A DNA stretch of 61,188 bases from an uncultured Clostridia bacterium (GCA_944384995.1 CALWVN010000010.1:1-61188), one strand, 5' to 3'; positions 9,688 to 18,844 are shown, numbered from the stretch's first letter. Made by a program: numbers and translations. Notes: generated by a model from the sequence alone, not told the origin.

Positions 9688-11051
9688 TCCACCCTGCCGA
9701 CAATGTGCAGGTTTCTTTGGAAAACGGGCATAAATACGCGCGGCGTGCAATCGGGGCGGGCGAAGCGGTCATCAAATACGGCTTTCCCATAGGCGTGGCG
9801 ACGCAGGACATTGCGGCGGGCGCGCATGTGCACAGCCACAACCTGAAAACCGCACTCGGCGGCGTGCGGGAATACACCTATGCGCCGAAATCCTGCGCGC
9901 TCCCAGCCGTACCGCCTGAGGAGATCTCCGCTTATGAGCGTCCGAACGGCGAGATCGGTATCCGCAACGATATTTGGATCGTCAACACCGTTGGCTGTGT
10001 CAACAAGACCGCGCAGGCGATCGCGGAAAAAACAGGCGCGTTCTGTTTTCCGCATCCATACGGGTGCAGCCAGCTTGGCGGCGATCTTCTGCGCACGCAG
10101 CAGATCCTTTGCGGGCTCATCCGCCACCCCAATGCGGGCGGCGTGCTGGTGCTGGGGCTTGGGTGTGAGAACAACAACATCGGCGAGCTTCAAAAGGTGC
10201 TGGGCGATTACGACCGCGCCCGCGTCCGCTTTTTGAATGTGCAGGACTGCGGCGACGAGATCGGGGAGAGCGTGCGGCTGGTTTGTGATCTGCAAAGCCG
10301 AGCCGCCAAAGACCGCCGTGTGCGCGTACCCGTCTCCCGCTTGAAGATCGGCTTGAAATGCGGGGGCAGCGACGGGCTTTCGGGCTTGACCGCGAACCCC
10401 ACGGTCGGCCGCGTCTGCGACCGCCTTTGCGCCATGGGCGGCACGGCGGTGCTCACCGAGGTGCCGGAGATGTTCGGCGCAGAGCAGCTTTTGATGAACC
10501 GCTGCCAAAGCGCCGAGGTGTTCGAACAGACCGTGCGGCTCATCAACCGCCAAAAGGCGCTTTTCCTCGCGCACGGGGAAAAGGTGAGCGAAAACCCGTC
10601 GCCGGGGAACAAGGCGGGCGGCATCACGACGCTCGAAGAAAAATCCCTCGGCTGCGTACAAAAGGGCGGCACGTCGCCCGTCACGGCAGTGCTTGAGATC
10701 GGCGATACGGCGACCGCAGCGGGGCTTAACTTGCTGGAGGGCCCCGGAAACGACATGGTTGCGGTCACAAATCTCACGGCGGCGGGCTGCCATATGATTT
10801 TGTTTACAACGGGACGCGGTACGCCGCTGGGCGCGCCCGTGCCGACTATAAAAATCGCTACGAACGCAGCGTTGGCACAGCAAAAGCCGCATTGGGTGGA
10901 TTTTGACGCGCAGCCTGCGCTGACGGACGCGGACGGCACGGCGGACGCGCTTTTCTCCCTGGTGTTGGAAACGGCGAACGGCGCGAAGACCAAATCGGAG
11001 CAGAACGGCTTTCGGGAAATTGCCATTATGAAAGACGGGGTGACCTTATGA
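9672..11051 (+). CDS. uxaA: Altronate dehydratase (SAF domain fused to dehydratase)
   Basis: A 459-residue UxaA-type dehydratase. Residues 1-75 are a SAF domain; the catalytic part begins at the conserved YERPNGEIGIRN stretch (~85-97) and ends with TGRGTPLG-PVPTIKIATN, both typical of altronate/galactarate dehydratases. It removes water from D-altronate to give 2-keto-3-deoxy-D-gluconate (EC 4.2.1.7), needing Fe2+ or Mn2+. The length and order (SAF at the N terminus, fused) are normal for the family. It overlaps uxaB upstream and the amidohydrolase downstream (ATGA at 11048-11051). KDG kinase and KDPG aldolase, needed next, are not in this window and must be encoded elsewhere. Confidence 0.92.
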   Translation: MGFVVIHPADNVQVSLENGHKYARRAIGAGEAVIKYGFPIGVATQDIAAGAHVHSHNLKTALGGVREYTYAPKSCALPAVPPEEISAYERPNGEIGIRNDIWIVNTVGCVNKTAQAIAEKTGAFCFPHPYGCSQLGGDLLRTQQILCGLIRHPNAGGVLVLGLGCENNNIGELQKVLGDYDRARVRFLNVQDCGDEIGESVRLVCDLQSRAAKDRRVRVPVSRLKIGLKCGGSDGLSGLTANPTVGRVCDRLCAMGGTAVLTEVPEMFGAEQLLMNRCQSAEVFEQTVRLINRQKALFLAHGEKVSENPSPGNKAGGITTLEEKSLGCVQKGGTSPVTAVLEIGDTATAAGLNLLEGPGNDMVAVTNLTAAGCHMILFTTGRGTPLGAPVPTIKIATNAALAQQKPHWVDFDAQPALTDADGTADALFSLVLETANGAKTKSEQNGFREIAIMKDGVTL

Positions 11052-11923
11052 CGGTGGTGGATGCGCACGCGCATTTATGGGAACGGCAAAACGGGCGCGT
11101 GGACGGCAGACCCGTTAAGCCTTTAGAAAACGGCAAAAGTGATTTCGGTGGGGAAACCCGGCAGATGATGCCGCCCTACATGACCGACGGCGCAAACACC
11201 GCAGAGCGCCTGATTGCGAACATGGATTACGCCCGCGTTTCAGCGGCGGTCATCACGCAGGAGGAGATCGACGGCAACCAGGACGATTACCTGCTGTGTG
11301 CAAAGCAAAAGTACCCCGATCGGCTGAAGATTTGCAGCCTGTATGAGGAGGGCAAGCCCTTCCGGCTCGAGGGCTTTGACGGTGTAAAATTATGTGCCGG
11401 CAGGCTGAAAACACAGGATCTCACAAAGCATGCCGCCGTGTTTGAAGCGGCGCAAGCGGCGGGGAAGTTTATTTCCATCGACCTTGCCGACGGCGACCGC
11501 CAAACGGGCGCGCTCAAAGAGCTCGCCGCGCAGTACCCGATGCTGCGCATTGCCGTCGGGCATTTCGGCATGGTCACACGCGACGGCTGGCACGAGCAGA
11601 TCAAGCTTGCGCGGCATCGGAATATTTACATCGAAAGCGGCGGCATCACCTGGCTTTTCAACCGTGAGTTTTACCCTTACCCGTCGGCGGTGCGCGCCGT
11701 TCGCGAAGCGGCAGAGCTTTGCGGCATGGAAAAGCTGATGTGGGGCAGCGACTATCCGCGCACCATGGTGGAGATCACCTATAAAATGAGCTATGATTTC
11801 ATTCTGAAATCCGATGCGCTGACCGACGAAGAAAAAGCGCGGTTCCTTTATCAAAACGCGCAGGTATTTTACGGATTCGAATCGCTCACACCTTGCCCGA
11901 ATATCCCGAATATGCTCGACTGA
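11048..11923 (+). CDS. Amidohydrolase-2 family sugar lactonase (COG3618 type)
   Basis: A 291-residue TIM-barrel amidohydrolase. Metal and catalytic positions are visible: HAHLW at residues 6-10, VGHFGM in the middle, and WGSDYPRTM with the catalytic aspartate near residue 237. The COG3618 group contains lactonases for L-fucono-, L-rhamnono- and L-galactono-lactones. Placed between altronate dehydratase and glycosidases, it is the natural enzyme to open the lactone made by the glucose-dehydrogenase-like MDR protein. It begins inside the uxaA stop (ATGA) with GGGGTGA as ribosome site. A decarboxylase-like member of the same superfamily is the main alternative, less likely given context. Confidence 0.82.
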   Translation: MTVVDAHAHLWERQNGRVDGRPVKPLENGKSDFGGETRQMMPPYMTDGANTAERLIANMDYARVSAAVITQEEIDGNQDDYLLCAKQKYPDRLKICSLYEEGKPFRLEGFDGVKLCAGRLKTQDLTKHAAVFEAAQAAGKFISIDLADGDRQTGALKELAAQYPMLRIAVGHFGMVTRDGWHEQIKLARHRNIYIESGGITWLFNREFYPYPSAVRAVREAAELCGMEKLMWGSDYPRTMVEITYKMSYDFILKSDALTDEEKARFLYQNAQVFYGFESLTPCPNIPNMLD

Positions 11924-11936
11924 CGGAGGAAACGAT

Positions 11937-13571
11937 ATGCAGGAGATCAAAGCAGCCGATTTCGGCGTTCTGCCGGGAAAAGATGTAACGCGCGAGGTCT
12001 CTGCCCTTTGCGCAGCACTTACCGATATCCCCGGGGAGAAAACCGTCCGCTTTGCAGCGGGAACATACCATTTGCGCAGTGACCTTTGCGAAACGCACAG
12101 GCTTGTCATCACCAATACCGTCGGCGATAAGGAGTTTTCACCTGATGAAACGCCGCATGAAAACGCCGTGCCGTTTTATCTGGAAAACATTGAAGACCTG
12201 ACGTTGGACTTCGGCTCGGCGGTATTTGTTATTGATGGCAAGGTAACGAATTTTGCCGCTGTCGGCTGTCGCAATTTGACGGTAAAAAATCTGGAGATCC
12301 GCCACAGCCGGCCCGACATGCACGAGCTTCGCGTGACGCGCGTCACGCCGATCTCCGTGGATTTTGAAGCCGACCGCGACACCGACCTGTATTTCAAGGG
12401 CGACACGCCGTATTTTCGCGGGCGCGATTACGACTACCCCGTCGCCAGAAATGCGGCGACGGCTTTCTGGATCGGGCGCATCCGCGCACGCACACCCGAC
12501 CGCCTTGCGCGTGTGCAGCATCCGCTGTGTGCCGCCGTTCGCACCAAAAGGCTCGGCGAACGGCGCTTCCGTGCATATTTCCCGAATACGTGGCGGTTTA
12601 AAAAGGGCGATCTGTATTATATCTTCGATGTGCGCCGCCAATTCGCGGGGATCTTCCTCGACCGCTGTGCAAACGTGCGGCTTGAAAACATCAAGCAGCG
12701 GTTCAATTATTCGCTGGCGCTCGTTGCGCAGGATTGCGAGAACATAGAAGCCGACCGTCTGGAATTCGCGCCTGAGGCGACGGATGCGCGCCGCATGGCG
12801 TCGGTTGCGGACTTTATCCAAATTTGCATGTGCCGCGGCGATGTGTGTATCACGAACAGTCTGTTTGACGGCGCGGGCGACGACTGCTTGAACGTCCACG
12901 GCATCCACTTTGCCGTGACCGAAAAGCAAGGCGACCGGCTTAAGGTGCGCTTTATGCACCCGCAGACGCACGGCTTTCTGCCGCTGCGTGCGGGGGATAC
13001 AATTGCGTTCATATCCCCGAAGACCCTGCTCGAATCGGGACGCACGCAGATCAAGTCCGCGCGGCTTTTGAACGAATACGAGATCGAACTGACCGTTTCG
13101 GACGCGGCGGGGGTCGAGGTCGGCTGTGTGATCGAAGATGTGGATGCCTGTCCGAATGTGGTCTTTGCGAACAATACACTCAACCGCATCATCACCCGCG
13201 GGCTGCTTTTGACCACGCGCGGGAAAGTGCTTGTGGAAAACAATCGGTTTGTGAGCACCACCATGAGTGGAATTCTGCTTTCGGATGACGCGAAAAGCTG
13301 GTATGAAAGCGGCATGTGCTGCGACGTGACCGTACGCGGCAACACCTTTGCCTATTGCGGGCAGACGCCTGTGCGCATCCTGCCCGAAAACGCAGAGCAT
13401 GCGGACGCGGTGCACCGGCACATCCATATTTTATATAATCGGTTTGAATGGTATCGGGGCTTTTGCATCACGGCAAAGTCTACGGATGATCTGCGCGTGA
13501 TCGGCAACCGCTTTGTCAAAGGCAAACCGCTGAAAACCGTCCGATGCACCCATGTGCGCTTGGAAGACTGA
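11937..13571 (+). CDS. Right-handed beta-helix glycosidase, GH110-like (alpha-1,3-galactosidase)
   Basis: A 544-residue parallel beta-helix protein. The N terminus has the FGVLPGKDVT turn common to pectinase-fold enzymes, then repeated strand pattern (NLTVKNLEIR, NVRLENIKQRF, NRFVSTTMSGILLS). The central block DGAGDDCLNVHG, with adjacent aspartates D315 and D316, matches the acidic active-site loop of GH110 alpha-1,3-galactosidases, inverting enzymes that remove terminal alpha-galactose as in blood-group B structures. It lacks a signal peptide, unlike many GH110 proteins of Bacteroides, so it probably acts on imported oligosaccharides. GGAGG precedes the start by seven bases. The specific linkage or sugar (galactose versus L-galactose-like) is not provable here. 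Confidence 0.78.
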   Translation: MQEIKAADFGVLPGKDVTREVSALCAALTDIPGEKTVRFAAGTYHLRSDLCETHRLVITNTVGDKEFSPDETPHENAVPFYLENIEDLTLDFGSAVFVIDGKVTNFAAVGCRNLTVKNLEIRHSRPDMHELRVTRVTPISVDFEADRDTDLYFKGDTPYFRGRDYDYPVARNAATAFWIGRIRARTPDRLARVQHPLCAAVRTKRLGERRFRAYFPNTWRFKKGDLYYIFDVRRQFAGIFLDRCANVRLENIKQRFNYSLALVAQDCENIEADRLEFAPEATDARRMASVADFIQICMCRGDVCITNSLFDGAGDDCLNVHGIHFAVTEKQGDRLKVRFMHPQTHGFLPLRAGDTIAFISPKTLLESGRTQIKSARLLNEYEIELTVSDAAGVEVGCVIEDVDACPNVVFANNTLNRIITRGLLLTTRGKVLVENNRFVSTTMSGILLSDDAKSWYESGMCCDVTVRGNTFAYCGQTPVRILPENAEHADAVHRHIHILYNRFEWYRGFCITAKSTDDLRVIGNRFVKGKPLKTVRCTHVRLED

Positions 13572-13605
13572 CTGTTTATCTTCCCTGTTGTAAAGGAGAG
13601 TTCCT

Positions 13606-15525
13606 ATGCCGAGATTGGAAACGAAACGCTACCGCTGCAGTGCCTTTGGGCGTCCCTGCGACTTCCCCGCGCTTTCGGCGGAAAGGCAGCCGCACCGCTT
13701 GAAATCGACCATTGCGGATTACGAGGGGCTGTTCATCGACTACGGGTACCGGGAGACCTCGTACCCGTATACCCAGCAAAACGACTATACCGAAGAAGCG
13801 GAACGCGACGTACCCGTTGCCGTGCTGGAAAACGAGCATCTTTACGCGGAATTCCTGCCGACGCTCGGCGGCAGGCTTTGGCGGCTGTTTGACAAAAAAC
13901 GGCAAAAAGATGTGCTGTATACCAACGATGTCATCCGCTTTCGGAACCTGAGCGTGCGCAACGCGTGGTTTTCGGGCGGGGTGGAATGGAACTGCGGCGT
14001 CATCGGGCACAGTCCGTTCACCTGCTCACAGATGTACTGCGCCGCCGTCACGGGCAAAAACGGCGAGGATGTTTTGCGCTTTTACGAGTTTGAACGTGTG
14101 CGCGGCATCTATTATCAGATGGATTTTTGGCTGGAAGAAGACCGCCTTATGGTGGCTGTGCGCATCGAAAATCCAAACGAGCAGGTCGTGCCGATGTATT
14201 GGTGGTCGAATATGGCGACGCCCGAATACAAAGGCGGGCGGGTCGCCGTGCCCGCTGCGAGCGCTTACAACAATTCCGACGGCATGGGCATTAAAAAATC
14301 CGCGATCCCCTATGACGGCGGCAGGGATGTTTCCTATCCCGAAAACATCCCCGATACGATCGATTACTTTTATGACATCGCCCCGCAAAGCGACAAATTT
14401 ATTGTGAATGCGGACGCACAGGGGCTTGGGCTTTTGCAGTTTTCCTCGAATCATCTCAAGGGCAGAAAGCTCTTTTCCTGGGGGCACCGCAAGGGCTCGC
14501 ACCATTGGCAGCGGATGCTGACAGACGGTGCGGGCGATTATGTGGAAATTCAGTCGGGACTCGGCAAGACGCAGTATGAATGCCTGCCCATGCCGCCGAA
14601 AACCACATGGGCGTTTCTGGAGTGCTATACACTTAGCAATCTCGGTGCGGCGGCGATGCGGGACAATTACGATGCGCTTGTGGCGGCGGCAGAAAAACAG
14701 GTGCGGTCACTCGGCGGCTCGGCTGGGATGGACAGCCGCCTGCCGGACGTCCTGCGGGACATCAGCCTGCAAACGGGGGAATTGCTGCTTGCGGGCAGCG
14801 GCTGGGGCGCGCTCGAACAGCAGCTCGGCGGGAAAGCCCCCGCGCATTTGGAGTTCTGCACGGACGATGACATGACCCCGTGGATGGAGCTGCTTTCCAA
14901 AAAGCCTTTGTCCGCGCCGCTGTCCTTTGCTTACGGCGCGCGGCAGGAGGCGTTGCTTTTAGAAAACGCCGATCTTTGCGAATGGAGCGTGCCGTATCAG
15001 CTCGGGCTTTTGTGCTATGACCGCCGCGAATTTGAAAAAGCGAAGGATTGGTGCGAAAAGAGCCTGCTGCTCGACAGCAACCCGAAAAACCTGCATCTGT
15101 ATGCGTTTGTTCTGTATCAACTCAGGGATGCACGGTTCGCCTATTTTGTGCGCAAAGCCCTGCTGCAAAATCCGAACGACTACGGGCTTTGCGAAAGCTT
15201 GTTTTCCCTCCTGCTGCGCGCCGAAGATTATGCGTCGCTGATCGAAAGCTTTCCGAAGCTTTCCGAAGCCTTACAGAAAAATGCGCGCCTTTGCATGTAT
15301 CTGGCGGTCGCTTATCTTGGCGCGGGCGACGCCCGGCGCGCCGAAGAAATTTTGCTTTCCGACGGCGGCTTGCAGCTTCGGGATTACCGTGAGGGTGACC
15401 GTATGCTGGATACGCTTTATCGCGGCATCCGCAAAGCGCTGTACCGCGAGACGGACGCGCAGATCGCCGTGCCCGAGCAGTTTGATTTTATCGTAGCGGA
15501 TTTCGGAGGAGAAAAGGATGGATAA
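13606..15525 (+). CDS. DUF5107 domain protein with short C-terminal TPR region
   Basis: A 639-residue relative of the first gene of the operon. DUF5107 covers ~60-360, with the hallmark NAWFSGGVEWNCG near residue 125 in place of the ISGGIEFNWPQ of the longer paralogue. The C-terminal ~200 residues carry a few TPR-like repeats (LLCYDRREFEKAKDWCEKSL). No signal peptide. AAAGGAG precedes the ATG. Its 3' end overlaps the GH95 gene by eight bases. Two DUF5107-TPR proteins in one operon suggests each pairs with a different glycosidase or linkage; function remains unknown. Confidence 0.82.
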   Translation: MPRLETKRYRCSAFGRPCDFPALSAERQPHRLKSTIADYEGLFIDYGYRETSYPYTQQNDYTEEAERDVPVAVLENEHLYAEFLPTLGGRLWRLFDKKRQKDVLYTNDVIRFRNLSVRNAWFSGGVEWNCGVIGHSPFTCSQMYCAAVTGKNGEDVLRFYEFERVRGIYYQMDFWLEEDRLMVAVRIENPNEQVVPMYWWSNMATPEYKGGRVAVPAASAYNNSDGMGIKKSAIPYDGGRDVSYPENIPDTIDYFYDIAPQSDKFIVNADAQGLGLLQFSSNHLKGRKLFSWGHRKGSHHWQRMLTDGAGDYVEIQSGLGKTQYECLPMPPKTTWAFLECYTLSNLGAAAMRDNYDALVAAAEKQVRSLGGSAGMDSRLPDVLRDISLQTGELLLAGSGWGALEQQLGGKAPAHLEFCTDDDMTPWMELLSKKPLSAPLSFAYGARQEALLLENADLCEWSVPYQLGLLCYDRREFEKAKDWCEKSLLLDSNPKNLHLYAFVLYQLRDARFAYFVRKALLQNPNDYGLCESLFSLLLRAEDYASLIESFPKLSEALQKNARLCMYLAVAYLGAGDARRAEEILLSDGGLQLRDYREGDRMLDTLYRGIRKALYRETDAQIAVPEQFDFIVADFGGEKDG

Positions 15526-17755
15526 GCTTTGGTACACGACCCCTGCCAAACGCTGGCGTGAGGCGCTGCCTTTGGGCAACGGCTTTATGGGGGTGATGGT
15601 CTTCGGCGGCAAGCGGACGGAGAAGCTCTGTTTTAACGACGGTACGCTTTGGTCGGGCTATCCGAAGGATTACAACAGCGAAAAAAGCGCAAAAGCGCTC
15701 GGGCGGGTGCGCGAGCTGATCTTCCAAGGCAAAAACAGCGAAGCCGACGCGCTCTGCGAAACGGAGATGTGCGGGAATTACAGCGAGGCGTTCATGCCGC
15801 TGGGGAATGTGTATCTGCGGCTGCACGGGGTGTCGGCGCGCGGCTACAGGCGGGAATTGTCGCTCGCAAAAGGCCTTTGCACGGTGCAGACCGCAGGCCT
15901 ATGCCGTGAGACGTTTTGCTCGAATCCCGACCGTGTCGCCGTGTACCGCATTACCGCCGACAAGCCGTTTTCTCTGACCGTAACGGCGGACAGCAAGCTG
16001 CACTTCTCGTGCAGCAGTGAAGAAAACGCGCTGGTGCTCACAGGCAGCGCGCCCGACTACGCCGCGCCGAATTACCTGCGCACAAAGCCCCATCCGATCC
16101 GATACGACGAAAACAAGGGCATGGCGTTCTGTCTGCGCACCGAGGTCGAGACGGACGGACATGTCGTAGGCGGGTGCGGGAAATTAAAGGTGCGCGGCGC
16201 AAAAACAGTGACGCTTTTCTTCGCGACGGCGACAGGTTTCTTGGGCTTCGACAAAATGCCCGACACCTCCCGCGTAAACGCCGCCGCTGCGTGCAAGGCG
16301 CATCTTCGGAGCATACAGCACGACTATACAGCGCTTTATGCGCGCCACACGGCGGATTTCGGCGCGCTGTATAACCGTGCGCGGGTCTCCCTTGGCGCTG
16401 AAAGCGAGCTTCCGACCGATAAACTGCTGAAAGCCGTTCAAAAAAACACGGATGCGCGCACCTTTGCCGCGCTTTGCGAGCTGTTCTATAATTTCGGCAA
16501 GTACATGATCGTCAGCGGTTCGCGCAAGGGCGGGCAGGCGCTGAATTTACAGGGGATTTGGAATGAATCGGTGCGCCCGCCGTGGAGCAGCAACTACACG
16601 GTCAACATCAACACGCAGATGAATTATTGGGGCGCGTCGCGCGCGGGACTTTGCGAATGTGTGGAGCCGCTTTTGCAGCTCGTATATGAAACGGTGCAGA
16701 ACGGCAAAAAAACCGCGCAGGTCAACTATGGCTGCCGCGGCTTTGCGTGCAACCACAATGTAGACCTGTGGCGCAAAACGCCGCCCGTGCAGCGTGATCC
16801 GAGCTATATGTTCGCACCGCTCTGCGGCGTGTGGCTTGCAAACGAAGTATATGCGCACTACCGCAACGGCGCTTTGCAGGATGAAACCGACAAGGTCAAA
16901 ACCATCACGGCCTCGGCGGCGCAGTTTGCAGCGGACTTTCTCGTTTTGCATGACGGCTGTTATGTGACCTGCCCGTCGTCCTCGCCCGAAAACACGTTCC
17001 GAAAGAACGGTGCGCGCTGCCGGCTCGATTACGCTTCGGCATTCGACATGGGGCTTGTGCGCCAGAGCTTTCAAAACTACCGTGAGCTTTTCGCGGGCGA
17101 GGATACGGAACTTTTACGCGAGATTATGGAAAAAGAGCCGAAGCTGTATCCGTTCCGTGCGGGGAAAAACGGCATTTGCGAATGGCACACGGAGTATGAA
17201 ACGCCCGAGCCCGGACATCGGCATTTTTCGCCGCTGTATGCGTTTTATCCCGGCAACAGCATCGGCTATGATGCAGATCCCGAACAGCGCGGCTGGGTCG
17301 AACAGCTGTTCCGGCACCGGCTTGCCCATTCCGGGCAGCACATCGGCTGGTCGGCGGCGTGGGCGATCTGTCTTTCCGGCAGGCTGCGCGACGGCAAAAC
17401 CGCGCAAAAGGTCATTTGCGATCTGCTTTGCCATGCGGTATTCCGCAATCTGTTTTGTGTGCATCCGCCGTTTTTGTTCCAGATTGACGGCAATCTCGGC
17501 TTTGTGGCGGGCATACACGAGCTGCTTTTGCAGGAGGAGGCGGGTGTGCTGACGCTTCTCCCCGCGCTGCCCGAAAGCTTTGCTGCAAGCGGGCAGGTGA
17601 CGAACCTTTTGGGGTGCGGCGCGAAGCTCAGCTTTTCCTGGCGCGACGGCAAGGTAACGGCGGTGTCCGGTGACCGGCCCGTTACGGTTTTACGCCGCAA
17701 TCTGGCGCAGAACGTAAAAATCGGTGAAAATGTGGTCGTAAAGGAGATTTCATAA
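15518..17755 (+). CDS. Glycoside hydrolase family 95 (alpha-L-fucosidase / alpha-L-galactosidase)
   Basis: A 745-residue cytoplasmic GH95 enzyme. The start WYTTPAKRWREALPLGNG is the typical N-terminal block. Family motifs follow in order: NINTQMNYWGAS (substrate-binding asparagines), HNVDLW, GICEWHTEYE with the general acid E555, HRHFSPLYAFYPG, and FQIDGNLGFVAGIHELLL with D657. GH95 inverts alpha-1,2-linked L-fucose and in several members L-galactose, which differs only at C6. Because the same operon has a full L-galactonate-to-KDG route and no fucose isomerase, kinase or aldolase, alpha-L-galactosidase activity is the better prediction. NYWGAS differs from the more usual NYWPAE. It has GGAGG before the start and shares one base with the next ATG. 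Confidence 0.9.
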   Translation: MDKLWYTTPAKRWREALPLGNGFMGVMVFGGKRTEKLCFNDGTLWSGYPKDYNSEKSAKALGRVRELIFQGKNSEADALCETEMCGNYSEAFMPLGNVYLRLHGVSARGYRRELSLAKGLCTVQTAGLCRETFCSNPDRVAVYRITADKPFSLTVTADSKLHFSCSSEENALVLTGSAPDYAAPNYLRTKPHPIRYDENKGMAFCLRTEVETDGHVVGGCGKLKVRGAKTVTLFFATATGFLGFDKMPDTSRVNAAAACKAHLRSIQHDYTALYARHTADFGALYNRARVSLGAESELPTDKLLKAVQKNTDARTFAALCELFYNFGKYMIVSGSRKGGQALNLQGIWNESVRPPWSSNYTVNINTQMNYWGASRAGLCECVEPLLQLVYETVQNGKKTAQVNYGCRGFACNHNVDLWRKTPPVQRDPSYMFAPLCGVWLANEVYAHYRNGALQDETDKVKTITASAAQFAADFLVLHDGCYVTCPSSSPENTFRKNGARCRLDYASAFDMGLVRQSFQNYRELFAGEDTELLREIMEKEPKLYPFRAGKNGICEWHTEYETPEPGHRHFSPLYAFYPGNSIGYDADPEQRGWVEQLFRHRLAHSGQHIGWSAAWAICLSGRLRDGKTAQKVICDLLCHAVFRNLFCVHPPFLFQIDGNLGFVAGIHELLLQEEAGVLTLLPALPESFAASGQVTNLLGCGAKLSFSWRDGKVTAVSGDRPVTVLRRNLAQNVKIGENVVVKEIS

Positions 17756-18807
17756 TGAAAAAGGGATGGAAAGTGTTTTTAAGCATTTTGTTGGTTTGTG
17801 CGCTGCTCGGCGGCATTGCGGCGTCCGTTGTGACCTTTTACGGCAAAACCTATGTGCGTGCGGCAGATACGGCGTTTACGGTTTTACAGATCACGGACGT
17901 ACACATCCTTAATAATGAGAAAAAAGACGCCAAGGCGTTCAAGACCATCACCGCCATGGTCGAGGCGACTGCGCCCGACATGATCGTCGTCACGGGCGAT
18001 ATCACCAGCGAAAAAGAGAATTTCACGGCGTTCAAGACGTTCGGCAGCTTTATGGAATCCCTGCAAATTCCGTGGGCGTTCGTCTACGGCAACCACGAGG
18101 GGCTGGATATCCAATATGAACCCGGTGAGGTGCTCGACCCTGAAAAGATCGCCGACAAGCAGACGCTCAACGATTATCTGAGCTCTTTGGAATACTGCAT
18201 TTATGAACGCGGCGATGAAAATGTAGACGGCATGGGCAACTATTATTACAACGCTACCGACGAAAACGGCAAGGTGCTTATGTCGCTCATTATGATGGAC
18301 AGCAATTCGTATTATCCGGACGAATCCGTGGGCGGCTATGACTGCTTCCACGAAAATCAGATCACATGGTATGAAAACACCGTGAAATCCATTGCGCGCG
18401 AGGTCAACGGCGACGAAACGAAGGTCGTGCCGTCGCTTGCGTTCTTCCATATCCCGATGCGGGAATTCGTCACCGCCTATGACGAAGCAAAGGGCACGGA
18501 CAAACTGCTTGCGGGCAGACGCTTTGAGGGTTCGGGCTGTTCAAATGTGGATGACGAAATGTTCGAGACCATGGTGGAGCTCGGCAGTACCAAGGGCGTG
18601 TTCGTCGGGCACGACCACATGAACAACTATTCTGTGGAATACCAAGGCATCCGCCTTTCTTACGGACTTTCGTGCGACCACAACATCTATGTGGTGCCGT
18701 TCCGCGGCGGGAACCTCATCAACATCAAAGAAGACGGTACCTTCACCCAGCAGCGGCTGATCCGCCACCGTGGGCAGAGCACCGTCACGATCGGCAAGGA
18801 ATTCTAA
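17755..18807 (+). CDS. Membrane-anchored metallophosphoesterase (second in the operon)
   Basis: A 350-residue paralogue of the phosphoesterase at 5041. An N-terminal anchor (MKKGWK then a hydrophobic stretch to ~24) is followed by the catalytic domain with DVHILNN, TGDITSE, GNHEGLD, FFHIPMREF and GHDHMNN. The only deviation from its paralogue is GNHE for GNHD, common in this subfamily. Start codon overlaps the GH95 stop by one base and has AAAGGAG upstream. It is the last gene of the operon and is followed eight bases later by a strong terminator. With its paralogue it is one of only two products of the operon predicted to lie outside the cytoplasm. Confidence 0.85.
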   Translation: MKKGWKVFLSILLVCALLGGIAASVVTFYGKTYVRAADTAFTVLQITDVHILNNEKKDAKAFKTITAMVEATAPDMIVVTGDITSEKENFTAFKTFGSFMESLQIPWAFVYGNHEGLDIQYEPGEVLDPEKIADKQTLNDYLSSLEYCIYERGDENVDGMGNYYYNATDENGKVLMSLIMMDSNSYYPDESVGGYDCFHENQITWYENTVKSIAREVNGDETKVVPSLAFFHIPMREFVTAYDEAKGTDKLLAGRRFEGSGCSNVDDEMFETMVELGSTKGVFVGHDHMNNYSVEYQGIRLSYGLSCDHNIYVVPFRGGNLINIKEDGTFTQQRLIRHRGQSTVTIGKEF

Positions 18808-18814
18808 GAAAAAA

Positions 18815-18841
18815 GATCCCCCTGCACGCAGCAGGGGGATC
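18815..18841. terminator. Bidirectional intrinsic terminator
   Basis: Perfect 11-bp stem (18815-18825 with 18831-18841, GATCCCCCTGC) and a 5-base loop. It is flanked by A-rich sequence on the left and T-rich on the right, so it can end both the glycan operon and the convergent metal-binding gene. Confidence 0.85.
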
Positions 18842-18844
18842 GCT

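Noticed and set aside
9495-10892. Minus-strand open frame of 465 codons over uxaB/uxaA
   Set aside because: Antisense to two clear enzymes; no ribosome site or family motif.
15518-17755. Simple alpha-L-fucose catabolism as the role of the first operon
   Set aside because: GH95 fits fucose, but no fucose isomerase, fuculokinase or aldolase is present, while UxaA/UxaB act on C6-oxidised acids that 6-deoxy L-fucose cannot provide. An oxidative L-fucose side activity is not excluded.
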